Shown here piece after piece: positions 1 through 13,163 of a stretch of 64,000 bases of DNA; within the stretch, counting starts at the first letter, position 1, and every line of letters begins with the position of its first letter. The stretch is from Tanypteryx hageni. Lineage: Eukaryota > Arthropoda > Insecta > Odonata > Petaluridae. The translations under genes were made by a program, and so were the position numbers. Below the pieces are notes generated by a model that saw only the letters and a list, made by a program, of their open reading frames with translations, had not been told where the DNA came from and ran no database searches. Location: NCBI GenBank assembly GCA_028673005.1, contig CM054113.1, positions 43,280,117-43,344,116 on the forward strand, read 5' to 3'.

Positions 1-297
1 TTTGAAGGTCCCTAGAACATATTTTGACCATTTTCTCGAAGATTTCTGTGTTGTCATAAAATATTTTTTCAATCACAACTAAATTTTATGAATAACATGT
101 TTTATCACAATAACAGGAGTTGATTAGTTTTTGGGTAAAATAGGCACACCAATTTTTCGTCTCCCGAATATCTCAAAAATGGCTTGTCCTAATGCAAAAA
201 TGACTATAATCAAATGGCTGTAACTTCGATTTGATAGACCCTTTTATGGTGGGAGAAGAAACCTGGCCCTTAAAACTTTGCCTTCAAAACAAAAGGT
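1..297. repeat. AT-rich dispersed repeat at window edge
   Basis: No gene is seen here. The first 50 bases, read on the minus strand, resemble 33701-33750: both contain TCGAGAAAATGGTCAAAA followed by a GGGACCT-like stretch. This suggests a dispersed repeat present in opposite orientations at the two sites. Confidence 0.4.
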
Positions 298-2298
298 CTT
301 TTCTGGGAAGGGGCAAGCCGCGTGAGGATTACAGCATTGTCAAATCATTGTTTTGATCTGGACCTAGATTCTGAGCACTCTCGGCTGTTGTTTTTTGGAA
401 GTGGGTCGGGTAATTCTCCTGCTCACCATGCTGACTACATGCGCCTTACCAAGTGCAATGAATTTCCTATGAATTTCTGCAATTGTCGATGGCTTGAAAA
501 TGGGCCTGTGTGTGAGAGAGCCATCAAAATCCTCCCGTCTTTGAAGAAGTACCGTATTTTTTGATAGATAACGCGCGCGTTATCTATACAAAAAAATCTA
601 AAATTCGGCAAAAATGGACAAGAAAAAATTGAAAACTTTAAAAGCGAATATAAGTTTACGAGTTATGGCATTATTACGCTTTTAGCCATCTTGACGATTA
701 ATTCATAATCATTTGCGTTGTCATAGCATCATGTATTTTATAAAACTTAGTTTTTTGTTAATTTTCTTGGTGTATTGGATGTTTAAATTAATTTTTTGTT
801 GAAATTTTTTTTTACGAAAATACTTCAACTAACTAACCCAACCTGGTGGGGCAGACTACAATTTTCCTACTTATTTGGAATAGACGTATAGATGTTGTGA
901 CTACGAAGTACATTATTCAGGCGCTGGAGGCATTAGTAGTTTTGGCTGTTGAAGGAAATCTGGTCTAAACAAAAACTAATATTGTTATTAATTTGATAAA
1001 AGAATCTGCGTTAATATGCTGTTGTTGTTGATTTGTAACGACAATAACAGGAACCTAACCCAACGCAAAAGTACCAATATATCTAAGTATCAAAACTTTC
1101 GTCTGCGCGTTATGTATACATTATAATGAACGATGTAAATATCGAGGTGCGCGTTATACATTAGGTGCGCGTTATCTATCGAAAAATACGGTACTTTGAG
1201 GGTCAGGAGGATTTGCCTGATACCTACTCAGTAAAGAAATCTAGGGAGTGTCTTGAAGACCATCTCCTCCTGCTGAAGCTCTACTTTTTCTCTTCTATGG
1301 CCTCCATCTTTGAAGCGTTTCTCATTGGTTTCCAAACTCCCAAACCAGTGTTTCCATTCCTGCATGGGACCCTTGAGGACCTATTAAGAGACTTAATGGG
1401 GCGGTTTATAAAGTCAGACGTCCTTGACAAAGCCAAGTCAGCCTACAAGCTGATCAACATTGATGTAGAGGATGTTGATAACAGCTTGAAACTTTCACAA
1501 ATAAATATTGGCATAGGCGCTCAAATTGCGATTGGCGACGCACGTGTGAAAGATGTTGAAAAGGACAGATTTAGGTTAGATTGCAAAAGGTGTATAGTTG
1601 CAATTGTAAAGAAAATCATCGAAAGAGGCCCAATCAAGTATAAGTTCACCAAAGCTGCATCTTGCCTGGACCCAAATAAGATTTTGAAAAAACCTGATCA
1701 GTGCAAAATGGACATGGATACTTGTCTGGGTGTACTCGTGAGAGCAAACCATATAACCGCTCTGCAGTCAGACCGTGTGAGCTTCCAGTTCAAGTGGTTT
1801 GTGTCCCACATGGGTAAAGAAAAGCTCAAGAGTTTCAGCCGAAAGACAGACAGGCTGGACACTTTCTACGCAGACCAATTGAGTAATGAGGAGGACTACA
1901 AGGATATGTGGGAGGCGGTGAAGAACATTCTTTTATTCTCTCACGGTAACGCATATGTTGAGAGTGGGTTCCCTGTGAATAAAAAATGCTCATTGAAAAT
2001 CTTCAGGAAGACTCTCTTGTTGCCCTGAGAAGAGTTTGGGATGGCATTTCTCATGCGGGAGGCGAGACTTCAGTAGTAGTTGATCAGGAGATGATCTGGT
2101 ATGTGTGTGGAGCAAGCGCCAGGTTCAAAGACGCTCTTCAGAAGAGGCGAGAAATGGAGGATGAAGAGAAGAAAAAGAGCAGGTTTCAGAGACGAGCAGA
2201 AAAGGAAAGCAGAAGAATTACTGAAGCTAGAACAGGAGAAGAAACAGTTAGAGGAGAAAAAGGCAACATTAGAGAAGATTACAAAATTGAAGAAATGA
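298..2298 (+). pseudogene. hAT-like transposase relative, split by a MITE and frameshifted
   Basis: The coding signal runs from about 298 to 551, stops at a 640-bp insertion (552-1191), and resumes at 1192. Removing the insertion and one TA copy restores the frame across ...SLKKY then FEGQEDLPD. The rest reads about 265 codons to 1985. A slip in an A run near 1980-1985 moves the frame (to MLIENLQEDS), and a second slip near 2190-2210 moves it back before a lysine/glutamate-rich coiled-coil tail ending in a stop at 2296-2298. The SHGNAYVESGFPVN segment resembles the C-terminal part of hAT-like proteins found in many copies in arthropods and other invertebrates. The family call is from memory of such proteins. 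The N-terminus is probably incomplete, with no convincing ATG before 322 (GTG). Confidence 0.5.
552..1191. mobile_element. Tigger/pogo-like MITE with TA target duplication
   Basis: Terminal inverted repeats begin ACCGTATTTTTTGATAG on the left; the right end read in reverse is ACCGTATTTTTCGATAG, continuing into GATAACGCGC on both sides. Both ends are flanked by TA (550-551 and 1192-1193). No coding capacity is seen. The host sequence on either side is one open reading frame, so the insertion site is exact to the base. Confidence 0.85.
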
Positions 2299-3049
2299 AA
2301 ATGTAGACTGCTATTTTTATCACCTGATGTTACCCATAATTTTGTCGTCTTTGTTTAAGATAATTGCAAGATTTGTTCCTTTACAGGTTATACTTGATAT
2401 TCTGTATGGTCTGAAAGCTTTAAGATTGTTGTAATATTGTTCCCTTGATGGATGATACCCTTTCTTTTCTGATCTTAAAGATGTTTTTTGTAATAAAAAA
2501 TGTTTTGTTTAATAAAACTAAATTTTCATGTTTTATGAGGTGTAGTTTACTTAGTTCTAGTCACCCCCAAAACCATGCCTCACGATTAGCTGTTGAACAT
2601 TTTAAATCTGTTATAGAGGGATTTTATGCTCCTATTGTTCAAATATAATACAGAAAACCTCTGGGAAAACACAGGGAAGAGACACACAGAGAACTGGTGG
2701 TCACCTGTTTCAAGTTATACCAGTCCCTTTTACTGCCAAGAGATGGCAGTATGGTAAAATTGCACAAATAATATTTTCTATCAAAATCTTGTTTTCAAAT
2801 TAGGTTTTCTAACAATTGCTTATATTAGATACTAGTAGTTTTTCAATTTTAATGTTTTAGGCAATATTTGCAACAAAAAAGGAACTAATTACCTTGAATG
2901 AAATTTCAATAATGTAGTTAACAGGCCATGGATCAGTGTTCTCCAATAACCATTCGGGCACATAAGGTAATGGTATATTGTGATGGTGGGGTGACCCCTG
3001 TGGCAGCAGCAGTGTCACCAGAGGGGTATCGTATCGTTTAACTATTTTC
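2299..3049. other. Noncoding stretch downstream of hAT-like pseudogene
   Basis: AT-rich sequence with a possible polyadenylation signal (AATAAA near 2510). Short open frames here (for example 2445-2648) have no recognisable similarity and no coding-like composition. I see no gene. Confidence 0.4.
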
Positions 3050-3300
3050 AAGAACTTTAAGGATTACAAGAGATTAATGTAAAATGAGACAGTTTCATCT
3101 CAAGGTGTATGGCAGTTCCAAATCGTAAAATTTTGTTGACACTAGACAACTGTTCTGCTCACCATGTGGCTCATTTAAATAAATGTTGATTTGTTGTATT
3201 TGCCACCGAACACAACCAGTTTTCTCCAGCCACCCGGCCAGGGAATCATTCAAAATTTAAAGTGCCATTACAGAAAAAACTACCCTGTTTCATATATCTT
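3050..3300 (+). pseudogene. Tigger/pogo transposase fragment (DDE_1)
   Basis: Translation gives KILLTLDNCSAHHVAHLNK, which contains the LDN..AH signature around the second catalytic aspartate of CENP-B/Tigger transposases. A stop and frameshift follow, and then LYLPPNTTSFLQPPGQGII, the family motif usually read as LPPNTTS.LQPLDQG. The third aspartate position reads PPGQG rather than PLDQG. Only this central DDE part survives, so it is an isolated relic. Confidence 0.75.
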
Positions 3301-4775
3301 TGTGGCTGAGAGAGAGAGTGAAGAAGAGAACTTTCCAGTACGCGATCTTATGGGAACCAATAGGAATGAAGTAGGCAGAGCCTTCCCCGTCGAGATCTCA
3401 TTCTCTCTCTGGCCTCTTGTGCATACATCGAGTCTCTGAGTGCTGTGTTGCCACGTGCTAACACCTTCGTTGTCCGAACAGTCAAGCCCCCCCTGTCCCA
3501 GTAGCTCACTGCTGGCATCTTTCTCTTTCTTCTGAGCTCTCTGCAACGTATTCTAGTTTTGTATATATGGCAGCACCAAGTTTGAGTTCTTCAGTGAGGA
3601 GATGGCTTCTCTATAGGAGGTGGGGAAATGTTTCTCCACCTCCAAGCAGCAGAAACACAATCCATCCCAAGTACGTACGAAATGTCAGTCACAAAGATAA
3701 ATGAAATCGACTATAGTGCCATCATGCTTAGTGGAAATTACAAATGGATGTTTGTGTGATGATTTATGAAAATGGATGATTTTAGACATGTGCAGGGCCT
3801 TGTCATCTGCCTGGTAGTTGGTGACCACTATTAATTTCTATTGATTGCAAACACTCGCCTTGTTTTCTGTATCTTTGGCCATATTCTTTCTGAAGATGGG
3901 ATTTTCTGATGTAAAGTATCAACATTTTTTCGAATTATTTCCTTACATAAAGAGTGAGCTAATTTCTGAGTGATTTAGAGACATAAATAAATCTTAGGAA
4001 ACTAATAGAGGTTAAGGGTGAAAAAATAGTGCAAATCATTTTTACTCGTGTCAACCAGCGGAGCAGACGTCGTCACAGCAGACGGAATTTAGTTTTGCAT
4101 AGTAAAACGTTTAGAAAAATATTATATTCAATGTCTTCTTAAGGTGAAAACCTTTATATATAATAATGTGAAAGCCAATCAAAGAAAAATTAAAAACATA
4201 TCTTTATATAGCAAATTAAAAGCGGCACGGCATGGATCCATACCATGCACAGAGGCCAGTGATAGGGTAAGAAGCCGAGGTCTGTAGCATGCACAGAGGC
4301 CGGTGCTTACAGATTAAATAAACCTTACTCTTGTTCAGCCTGTGAACGTCCTGTCCCATACTCATATGATTTGAGTAGACAGTGTGAGTCAGCAGTTGAC
4401 TTCATTGTTGCTCTTCTTAAAGAGTTGGCGGATGTCCTCACCAGGTTCGCCTCCTCCCTTCTGTATGTGTCAGTTATGGAAGGAGTTAAGCATATAATAT
4501 TCTAAGATGCTTATTAGCCAAGAAAACAGAGTAATCAGATGTAAAAGTTACTTGATAACATTTTGTAGTCCTGAAAATTGACTTTGGAATACATTTGAAA
4601 TGACTACTGATGGAAATGTTTAGAAGATTTATGAGGTAAACATATATTTGGGTATTTTGCATTGCCTGTGATGTGAATTCAATCTTGAAACTTTTTATTT
4701 TTCACTGCACATTACGGAACGATTCCACAAATTCACGACAGCTAATGTAAATTTTATTTTAATTTTTCTTTTCAG
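3301..4775. other. Upstream or intronic sequence of the zinc-finger gene, no gene seen
   Basis: Contains a GA/CT-rich block (3305-3545) with overlapping open frames on both strands that look accidental. At 4225-4300 two short GCATGCACAGAGGCC-like segments repeat. An AATAAA-containing segment near 4315-4340 could be an LTR polyadenylation region, but no matching second LTR or polypurine tract is visible. The 3' end (4750-4775) is a pyrimidine-rich acceptor ending in TTTTCAG. Confidence 0.35.
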
Positions 4776-4835
4776 AACTGTATGAGTCCTTTGAAGTTGG
4801 AGTCTGACGAAGAGTACGGTGGTCCAAATGATGAG
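4776..4835 (+). CDS. Zinc-finger gene, first visible exon (20 codons)
   Basis: Flanked by TTTTCAG and GTGAAT. It translates as an acidic segment beginning NCMSPLKLESDEEYGG. It is in phase with the next exon and is typical of the linker between an N-terminal domain and the fingers. It contains an internal ATG, but the acceptor before it argues that this is not the first exon. Confidence 0.65.
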
Positions 4836-7800
4836 GTGAATATGTTTTAATGAATTTTATCTCAATTAATGGGAATGTTTTATGATTTTGAGAATTAAAA
4901 TTTATTTTTTCCTAACCTACAATGGGAGGATATTTGACTACTGCAGTATCATTGAGCTTTTGTGAGAGTGTAGCAGATGTTTGTAACTGAATAGCTTCAT
5001 TGAATCAGCTCTCTATGATTTGCCATCAGTTAGAAAAGAATAATATTTGGATGGGAAATTAAACGAGTTTAGCTGTATTTAAGCAAATGTTGTGATGCAA
5101 GGCAAGCTGAGAATTGTTGGTTTGTTGATACAAATCTCATGGAGAAAATCTTTTTAGTTTGCTATTTCACCTCCATTTGTCCTAACTGCAACTACATTTC
5201 CAAATATTTTTTTAGAATTGGGGATCCTTTCATTTCGCAGAGAACAGAGAAGTGCTATAGTGGTATTTTAAGCATGTCCTATTAAAACATTAATCAAGAC
5301 AATATACTTGATATACTGCAGACCCTTGAGGATAAAAGATGCACAGACCGAATGGTATGATCTAGGAAGAGGAGTAAGGCAAGGTTGCTGCTTATCGCCA
5401 ACCCTGTTCAATATATATGCTGAAGAAATGATTGACAATGGAATAGGGAATGATAAAGGAATTAGTATTGGGGGTAGAATAATAAATTGTATAAGGTTTG
5501 CTGATGACATGGTAATTTTGGCAGATGAAACGAGGCATATTCAGGAAATGGTTACAAAGCTAGAAGACAGGATGATGGAATATGGAATGAAAATGAACAT
5601 AAAGAAAACAAAGGTGATGAGAATAGGGGATAGAGAGATTATGAATGTGTCAATAAAGGATGGAAGAGTGGAGCAAGTAAAACAGTATAGATATTTGGGA
5701 AGCATGCTAACTGAAGACTGGAGAAGTGAAAAAGAAATAAGAACAAGAATAGCAATGGCAAAAGAAACATTTAATAGGAAAAAACGGGTACTATGTGGTA
5801 AAATGGATTTAAATCTGAAGAAACGTCTTGTGAAGTGCTATGTTTGGAGTGGATTGCTTTATGGGTGTGAAACATGGACGCTAAAGAAAAGAGAGAAAGA
5901 AAGACTAGAGGCATTTGAAATGTGGGTGTGGAGGCGGATGGAGAAGGTTAAGTGGACGGATAGGATAAGGAATGAAGCAATACTAACAAGGGTGAATGAG
6001 AAGAGAAGATTACTTGAAACAATTCAGAGGAGGAAAAGTAACTGGTTAGGGCATATCTTGAGAGGAGAAGGTTTACTATTGATGGTGTTGGAAGGATCAG
6101 TAGAAGGTGAAAGGAAAAGGGGATGTAGAAGAATACAAAATGTTTGACGATCTGAAAGAAAGGGGAGGGTATCAGGAAATGAAAGAAATGGCAAGGAACA
6201 GAAATGAGTGGAGACAACGCTGGTGCCAGGGACCTGCCTAGAGGCAGAACACCTCATGATGATGACTGCAGACCCCCAACTTATGATCTAATTGGTTCCT
6301 GTACAATGGTCGTAAGTCAAGATGTTGTAAGTCGAACCCTTATTTGCCATAGGCGCAATGTTATAAATTGGGGTTTCGTTCCTGGAATCACATTTCAGAT
6401 CACGAAATACCAAAATTGACCACTAAATTAGAAAAAAACTCAAAAAAATTAAAGAACTTTGCAAAAGAGATGCGTTTGCTTCAAGCATAGGCTGCAGACT
6501 GAGTAACTAATGTATGTTCCCCACTGATTCACCTCTTGCCTACATGCAATTGATATCTAAGAGGTAGTGCAATGAATAGCTGGATAGCAAGGGAGAAGAA
6601 AAACCAAGTGCTCTTAATGAAGAACACCAAGGGAGCCAATGGCTTAACATCCCTTCCAAAGGATGGAACAGCTGAATTTGTGCGGTCTCGAGACTGAGTC
6701 AGCTCAGACTGCGTGTTCGTTATATCGGCCGTGCTATGATGCTATGAGACCACCCGACGTTGTGAGACCACTTACTTGTTCCTTTGGCACAGCACAGCTA
6801 TGCGAAGAGAAATCGCCTACCCAGCAATCGTTGGCGATATAGCATCCGCCATGTCTGATACATGCTATATGGCTCGCGTTTGGTGTGAGGCTACATCGGG
6901 AAATCTATTGTGGCGATTCAAAGGCACATCGCGTAGAAAGCTTGCTCGCGTGGCTTAGCTTTTGGTGTGAGTTGGCCTTTAGACGATCGTATGTACGAGT
7001 TTGGATGTATGTGGATCTTATTTACTTTAAGAGAGGACGTATGAGTGAGGGGTCGTAAGTCGAGCAGTCGTAAGTCGTGGGTCTGCTGCACCTGAATGTA
7101 GAACGAGGTTTTATTCCAATTTTTAAGGGTGAAAAATCGCTAGTCATCTTATAATCGCATGGTGTGTATTAGTGTGACTGAGGAGCCAAAGCAGGATAGG
7201 CATGTGATATGTTGTTTTTATGATTACGACTTACATATAGATGTTTACTGAGTGAATGAGGTAGTTTCACATTTTGAATATAAATTTTTATCTTATCCAG
7301 TTTTTTTACCTAATTATGAATCGGAAGTCATATTGAAAGTTATATCGAGTGAGGGAAAGGCAAATAATCGAAAAATCGATGCTTCGTGATGTCACAGATC
7401 ATGCCAAGATGCTGACTGATGTCCATAAAAATAAGCATAAATACATTATTTCTCTGGCAATTACATTAAAAATGGTGTTAATTAGAAACCATTAATGCAT
7501 AGTATATGATTTTCTGGTCGTTTTAATTGATTTTGTTTTTTAAATATGGCCGAGCTGAAGAAAAGTCATAAAAAATGTCTGTTTGTTCCCATGTGCAAAA
7601 ACACGTTTCTCAACTACCAATCTATTGGGTAGTTAATTAATCCAAATAATTCCCACTAATCTCAACAAAGAATAAATCTCGCAAGCACAAAACAAACGTC
7701 ACACGAATGATACGATAAAAAGTGAAGCTATCTTACAGGATTTCGGGATTCCGGTAGCAAAGTGAAAGTTACCGATGACGTCACATATGTTTGAGCCTCG

Positions 7801-10800
7801 AGAACTACTAATCGATCCTTATAAAGTTTTGTATACGTAAAAATAAATAATAAAATTAATATTTTTGTTCCTCATTCCCATCATACTCTGTATGGTGTAT
7901 TATACCATAGTAATAGGTTCTGAGAGATATAAAAATTTTATGAAACTACCTCATTGTCATTGTGTGCATAATAAATTTTTTCCTTTCATTAGGAGTTAAA
8001 AATGGGGGCGTCGTCCTATAATCAGAGTTGTCTTATATTCAGGTGTACTATGGGCCTATCACAGTACTTCCTGCAAACATCTAGAGAGCATTGCATGAAG
8101 TGACCCAATGGGTTAGTTCCTATGACAAAAAAATTGTACAATTGCCCCTCTTAAAATAATTATGTAGCTCACATCATTCATGCCTTTTTGGGAGACGACT
8201 TCCCACTTAAAACCTGCAAGAGTTTGCGCTGAGTATTCAGGCGAAAGCTTTATCGAAATCGAGCCGACCGTTCCCGGTTTATTTGCGTTCATGCCGGAAG
8301 GCTTCAGACACAAGAAGGGATGCAGAGACATAGCAGCTATAATGTATTAGATACAGTATTTCAATGGCGTAACATAGTATTAATTTTTCATTTTCACTGT
8401 TTGTTTTAAATCATTGAAACTGCTTAATTAATTAGTCATTTTCTAGTGTAATAATAAATAAGTGAATTCTGATGAACAACTTAGCAAAGCAGGCTGATTC
8501 TGTAAACATATTTATAAATTGACATCTCGTATTAGCTCCAGATGGTTTGTGCAGTAGATGTTGCACTGATTTTATTTGTTGTAATAATGTATTTATTGAT
8601 AGTTGGAAATGTAAGTTTGCTTTAAAATTATGTCTCCCTTGAACAGGTTACTGCTGTCACACTACAAACGTCACATGTTAGTGAGACAGATGTCGGAACA
8701 TCAAGCCCAAAGGAGACTTTCTCAAATTCAATCTCGTGTGGAAATAACTCTCCAGCCAATGTATTCACTCAGGTGAGTCTTCTTCTATGCATGCACTAGT
8801 GTAATGGCCCGTCAAATATGACGCGTATGTGTGAATTAAGTATTAAGTTCAAATTGTAATGAAAATTAATGAAACCAACATTTATAGGCAATAAAAAGTA
8901 AACAATACATGTAAAATTCACATAATTCGGTGTTCCAGAGTGTAATAATAGTTTTGTATGAAAAAGAAATACATTATGCTATACAGTTCTTATATGCCCA
9001 AAATTATTTTTAATTTATGGAATATTTAATTTTTCTCCTTCTGTCTCTTTCTTCCTCTCTCTCATATTAAATCATTCAAATCATGCATTCCTTACCCATA
9101 TACCTAGGTAGTATAATGATTAAGGCGACAATATAAACTTGAGGTTTAACATTGACATGGTCGGCAAGGCAACATATCGTTAAAAAGCTTAAAATTATCC
9201 AGTAAATATAATTTAAACAAACAGATTTTTTATCATTGGCAAAATGTGACTATAAGAATAATAAAAGTTTTTTTTTTAAACAGTCCAGGTCGGAAGATAG
9301 TAGGTCAATTATTTCTAATTTTAATTTGCGAAAGAGTAAGAATATAAGTTGAAAATGGATTTTTAATGTGTTATCTTATGGCACCCCCCTCCACTTCTCC
9401 TCTCCCTGCAAAAATGAAAATTCTGGTCCCCAGGTGCACATCCTCATGATCCCATTAGTAAGTGTACCAAGTTTTAAGTTTCTTGGTTTTTGAGATATGT
9501 TGGCCACACTCACACACCACCTTTTATTAATATTAGTGGTATTCACAAAAACTTTTGCGATGTCGGTCAGTAATCTGCATGTTTAAAAGTTTTAATACCT
9601 TATTTCTCCTTATGAAATTGGACAAATGACATATTTAATTTCATGTTTGTTTTTATAATTTATATATAGGCTTGGTAGGATTCGACGTTTATTTTTTTTG
9701 AAAATCGAGGATTAAAATCGACATTTATTTTCCCGAGAGATTTTCAACAAATATCGACGCTTCAAATTGCTACTTGGTAGATTTTGACGTTTATTCTTTT
9801 TAAAATCAACATTAATTTTTCCGAGAGATATTCAACTAATATCAATGCTTAAAATTACTACTTAAATATAGGGTTGGCTGTTTTCGGCCTTTCAATTCGA
9901 TGATTTAAATTTACTGTTTACATCGAAATTCTTTGTAAAATTTGTTTGTTTTACAATACTCTGATTATTTATTTAAATTTTTATATTATATAAATGTCTG
10001 AAAAATTAATTCTTAGAAAATTGAATCTTTTTGGCTCTACATGGCAGTAAATTTCTACCATTCACTTTCAACAACATAAAACGTATATTTAATTTTGTCT
10101 CTCACTAATTAAATCGTAACTTTAAACCAAGAACATTACATTTGAGCCGGCCACGAGATTTCGTTCGCATTTTTTGGATTTATGACAAAATGTCCGTGAA
10201 ATAAGTCTATTAAGGGAATATAAATCCGGTACACAATGTGTACATATATATATACAGGGTGTTTCAAAATTATGTATACACAATTTAAAAATTTATATTT
10301 CGTGAACCAAATATACAATTTGCACAATTTTTCTTTTATTTTAAAGCAAAATAAATGAATTATTTTAACAAGGTTTGATTAGTTATAAATATCCATGGAA
10401 ACGATGGAGAACATGCAGATGAGTTTCAATGAGAGAAAGTTAATTCTAAAATGGTATTGGAAATTTGAAAACGTCACATACGTTCAGCGTGCATGGGAAA
10501 GAAAATATGGAACAAAAGCACCAACTCGTCCAACGATTACCCATCTGCGTGATAAATTTGAGGAACATGGAACTGTGAACAATATCAACAAGACATGCTG
10601 TGGGCGGAAAAGAACATCAAGAAGTATCGAAAATGTTGAAGCTGTCAGAGATGCAATTACCCGCTCCCCAAGGAAGTCTACAAGTCAGTGTTCACGTGAG
10701 CTACAATTGAGCCATTCAAGTGTTTTTAGAATCCTAAAGGACATAAAATTGAAGGCATTTATACGTCGATTACTGCATTTAATCCAAGAAGATGACCCAG

Positions 10801-13104
10801 ATCGACCAACACAATTTTGTGGGTGGTACATTAAAAAAATGGTGGAATCGATGCTTTTAAAGATTCAATTGTATGGTCAGACGAAGCCACGTTCAAGCTG
10901 AATGGCCATCTGAATCGTCATAACTGCGTTTACTGGGCAGGTAAAAATCCACACTTTACATTGAAGAAAGATGTCAATCTACCAGGTTTTACTGTGTGGA
11001 TGGGACTCTCCTCTCGTGGAATAATCGGACCTTACAGATTCAGTGGCACTGTTAATGGAGAAAGTTACCTTGATATGTTAAAAAATTATGCTGTACCTAA
11101 TATCAGAAACATGTTTCCGGATACATTGGTGTATTTTCAACAGGATGGTGCACCCACACATTTTCATACAACCGTGCGGGAGTACCTGAACAATGAATTT
11201 CCTTAGCAATGAATAGGTCACACGGGGAGTGTTTTTGAATACCCTCCAAGGTCTCCAGTCCTCACTCCTTTAGGTTTTTTGCATGGGGATACTTGAAAGA
11301 TAAAGTTTACGGTCAGAAACCGCTAACATTGGAGGATCTGTGGATGGCAATACAGCAAGAAGCACAGAGAATTTCTACTGACTTGTGCACTGTAGTACGT
11401 AATTCTGTTAAAGAGAGATGTCGCTTATGTATCAGTGCTGGTGGTGGACATTTTGAACATCTTACTTAAGTTTTGTTCATTGCAGACATTATTATGCATT
11501 TAAGCTTTAAAATAAAAGAAAAATTGTGCAAATATAAATTTTTAAATTGTGTAAACAATTTTGAAACACCCTGTATATGTGTGTATATATATACACACAC
11601 ACACACACACGCACGCGCGCACGCACGCACGCACACACACACCCACCCACACACCCACCCCCCACCCCCACACACACACACACACACACAAACACACACA
11701 CTTTGGACGTCGACCCGATCGGACGCTTGTCTCCGCTCTCTGTGTTTGACTCCCGTTTACTGTGTGGTTTTCTGCGGATTTTCATCCGGTTTTTGGGTGG
11801 TGAGGTAGTGTTAGTGGTTGTTGTTATTGTTGCAAAGTTTCTTGTTGATGCTATTGTTGTTACTCCTGTTTTGTTGTTTCTCTCGCTCCGCGAGTTCGTT
11901 GGGGCGATCGTCCTTTGTTTTTCTCCGACCGCTCGCTGACTACCTGCCGGGCGATAAGAGGTTCTCCGCCGGGTCGTCCTTTCCTACGGCGGCGTTCGGT
12001 GGTCGCCCGACTATGAGCGAGTCGGTGGGGGGGTGGCCACGCCACCTCTCCTCCGCAGGTGTTGGTTCCCTACCCGCCTTCGGGCCGGCGCCGGGATTCC
12101 GGCGCTCATACTCTGATTTGCTTTCGTCGCCGATTTCGCGCGATTCACCGCTTCCTAGCCTGATCGACCGATCGCCGCTCCCTTCATACCTCCACCGCTC
12201 TCACGACTCTGTTTTCGTCATCAAACGCCGGAATGGCCACCTCACCGTTAACTCGCTGGAAAGTTCCAGTGCATCTCCTGTTCGTGCTCTTCGATCTTCG
12301 CCCGCGCCTTTACAGTGCTCTCCTTCATCTTGCGACCTTGCCTCGGGCTCTCTCCTTACGCCTGCCTCTCCCCCACGCGGGGATGGTCCCATCCTATCCT
12401 CCGGCCACGCGCCGGCTAGCTCTTCGAGCCTTCTTCCCTCACCTTCCCCGCCGCCGCAGACGCGACCCTCCTCGTTGTCCCCCACTCCGAGCCCGCCCTC
12501 GAACCCTCCTACCGCCCCTGCCACGCAAGTCAGCTACGCGCGTGCCGCGGGAGGAGCCGGGATCGCCAAGGCGCACGCGTCCGACTCCGCACCGTCAAAT
12601 GCCGCCCCTAAAAACGTCCTCGTTTTCAGCAGGAGGAAGGTGACGCCCTTATCGTCTGGCCCTACCAAGGAGAAGGCAATCATCTTCCCCGCGCTGCCGG
12701 ACACGCCCATCACTGAATACATCTTCGCGATCGGGGATATCTTAGGCGGTGGCGCCTTCATCACCCACGGGACGCGCCTCCGAAGCGTCAAAACCCGATG
12801 AGGGAATGCAACAAATCGCCGAGATTTGTGGGGATAAGCCCTCCTTCGTCAAGGTGCCGCTCGAGTCGTTAACGCACTTTCTGCAAGACGCCAAGGGCCA
12901 CAATGACCGTGGGTCTCGCCTCCTCTCATTTTAGCGACGTCGCTCCACTCCGGGACACGCTAGAATTCCTGAGTTCAGAGAAGGCGCTCAAACAGGGCGC
13001 GCTAAAAATGCGAGTCAAAAGACTCGTTAAAGCCTTAGACCGGCAGGATCCGTAACCCCATCGCCGATTTTTTAAATCTTTCCATCCTTCTCTCTCTCTC
13101 TTTC

Positions 13105-13163
<59 letters not shown>

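Noticed and set aside
3191..3546. Open frames on both strands after the Tigger fragment
   Set aside because: Only the first part matches Tigger; the rest is GA/CT-rich low-complexity sequence.
4225..4350. Possible solo LTR with AATAAA
   Set aside because: No second LTR, primer-binding site, polypurine tract or target duplication could be identified.
11466..11785. Overlapping open frames rich in His/Thr or Val/Cys
   Set aside because: They are translations of the CA/TG microsatellite on both strands.
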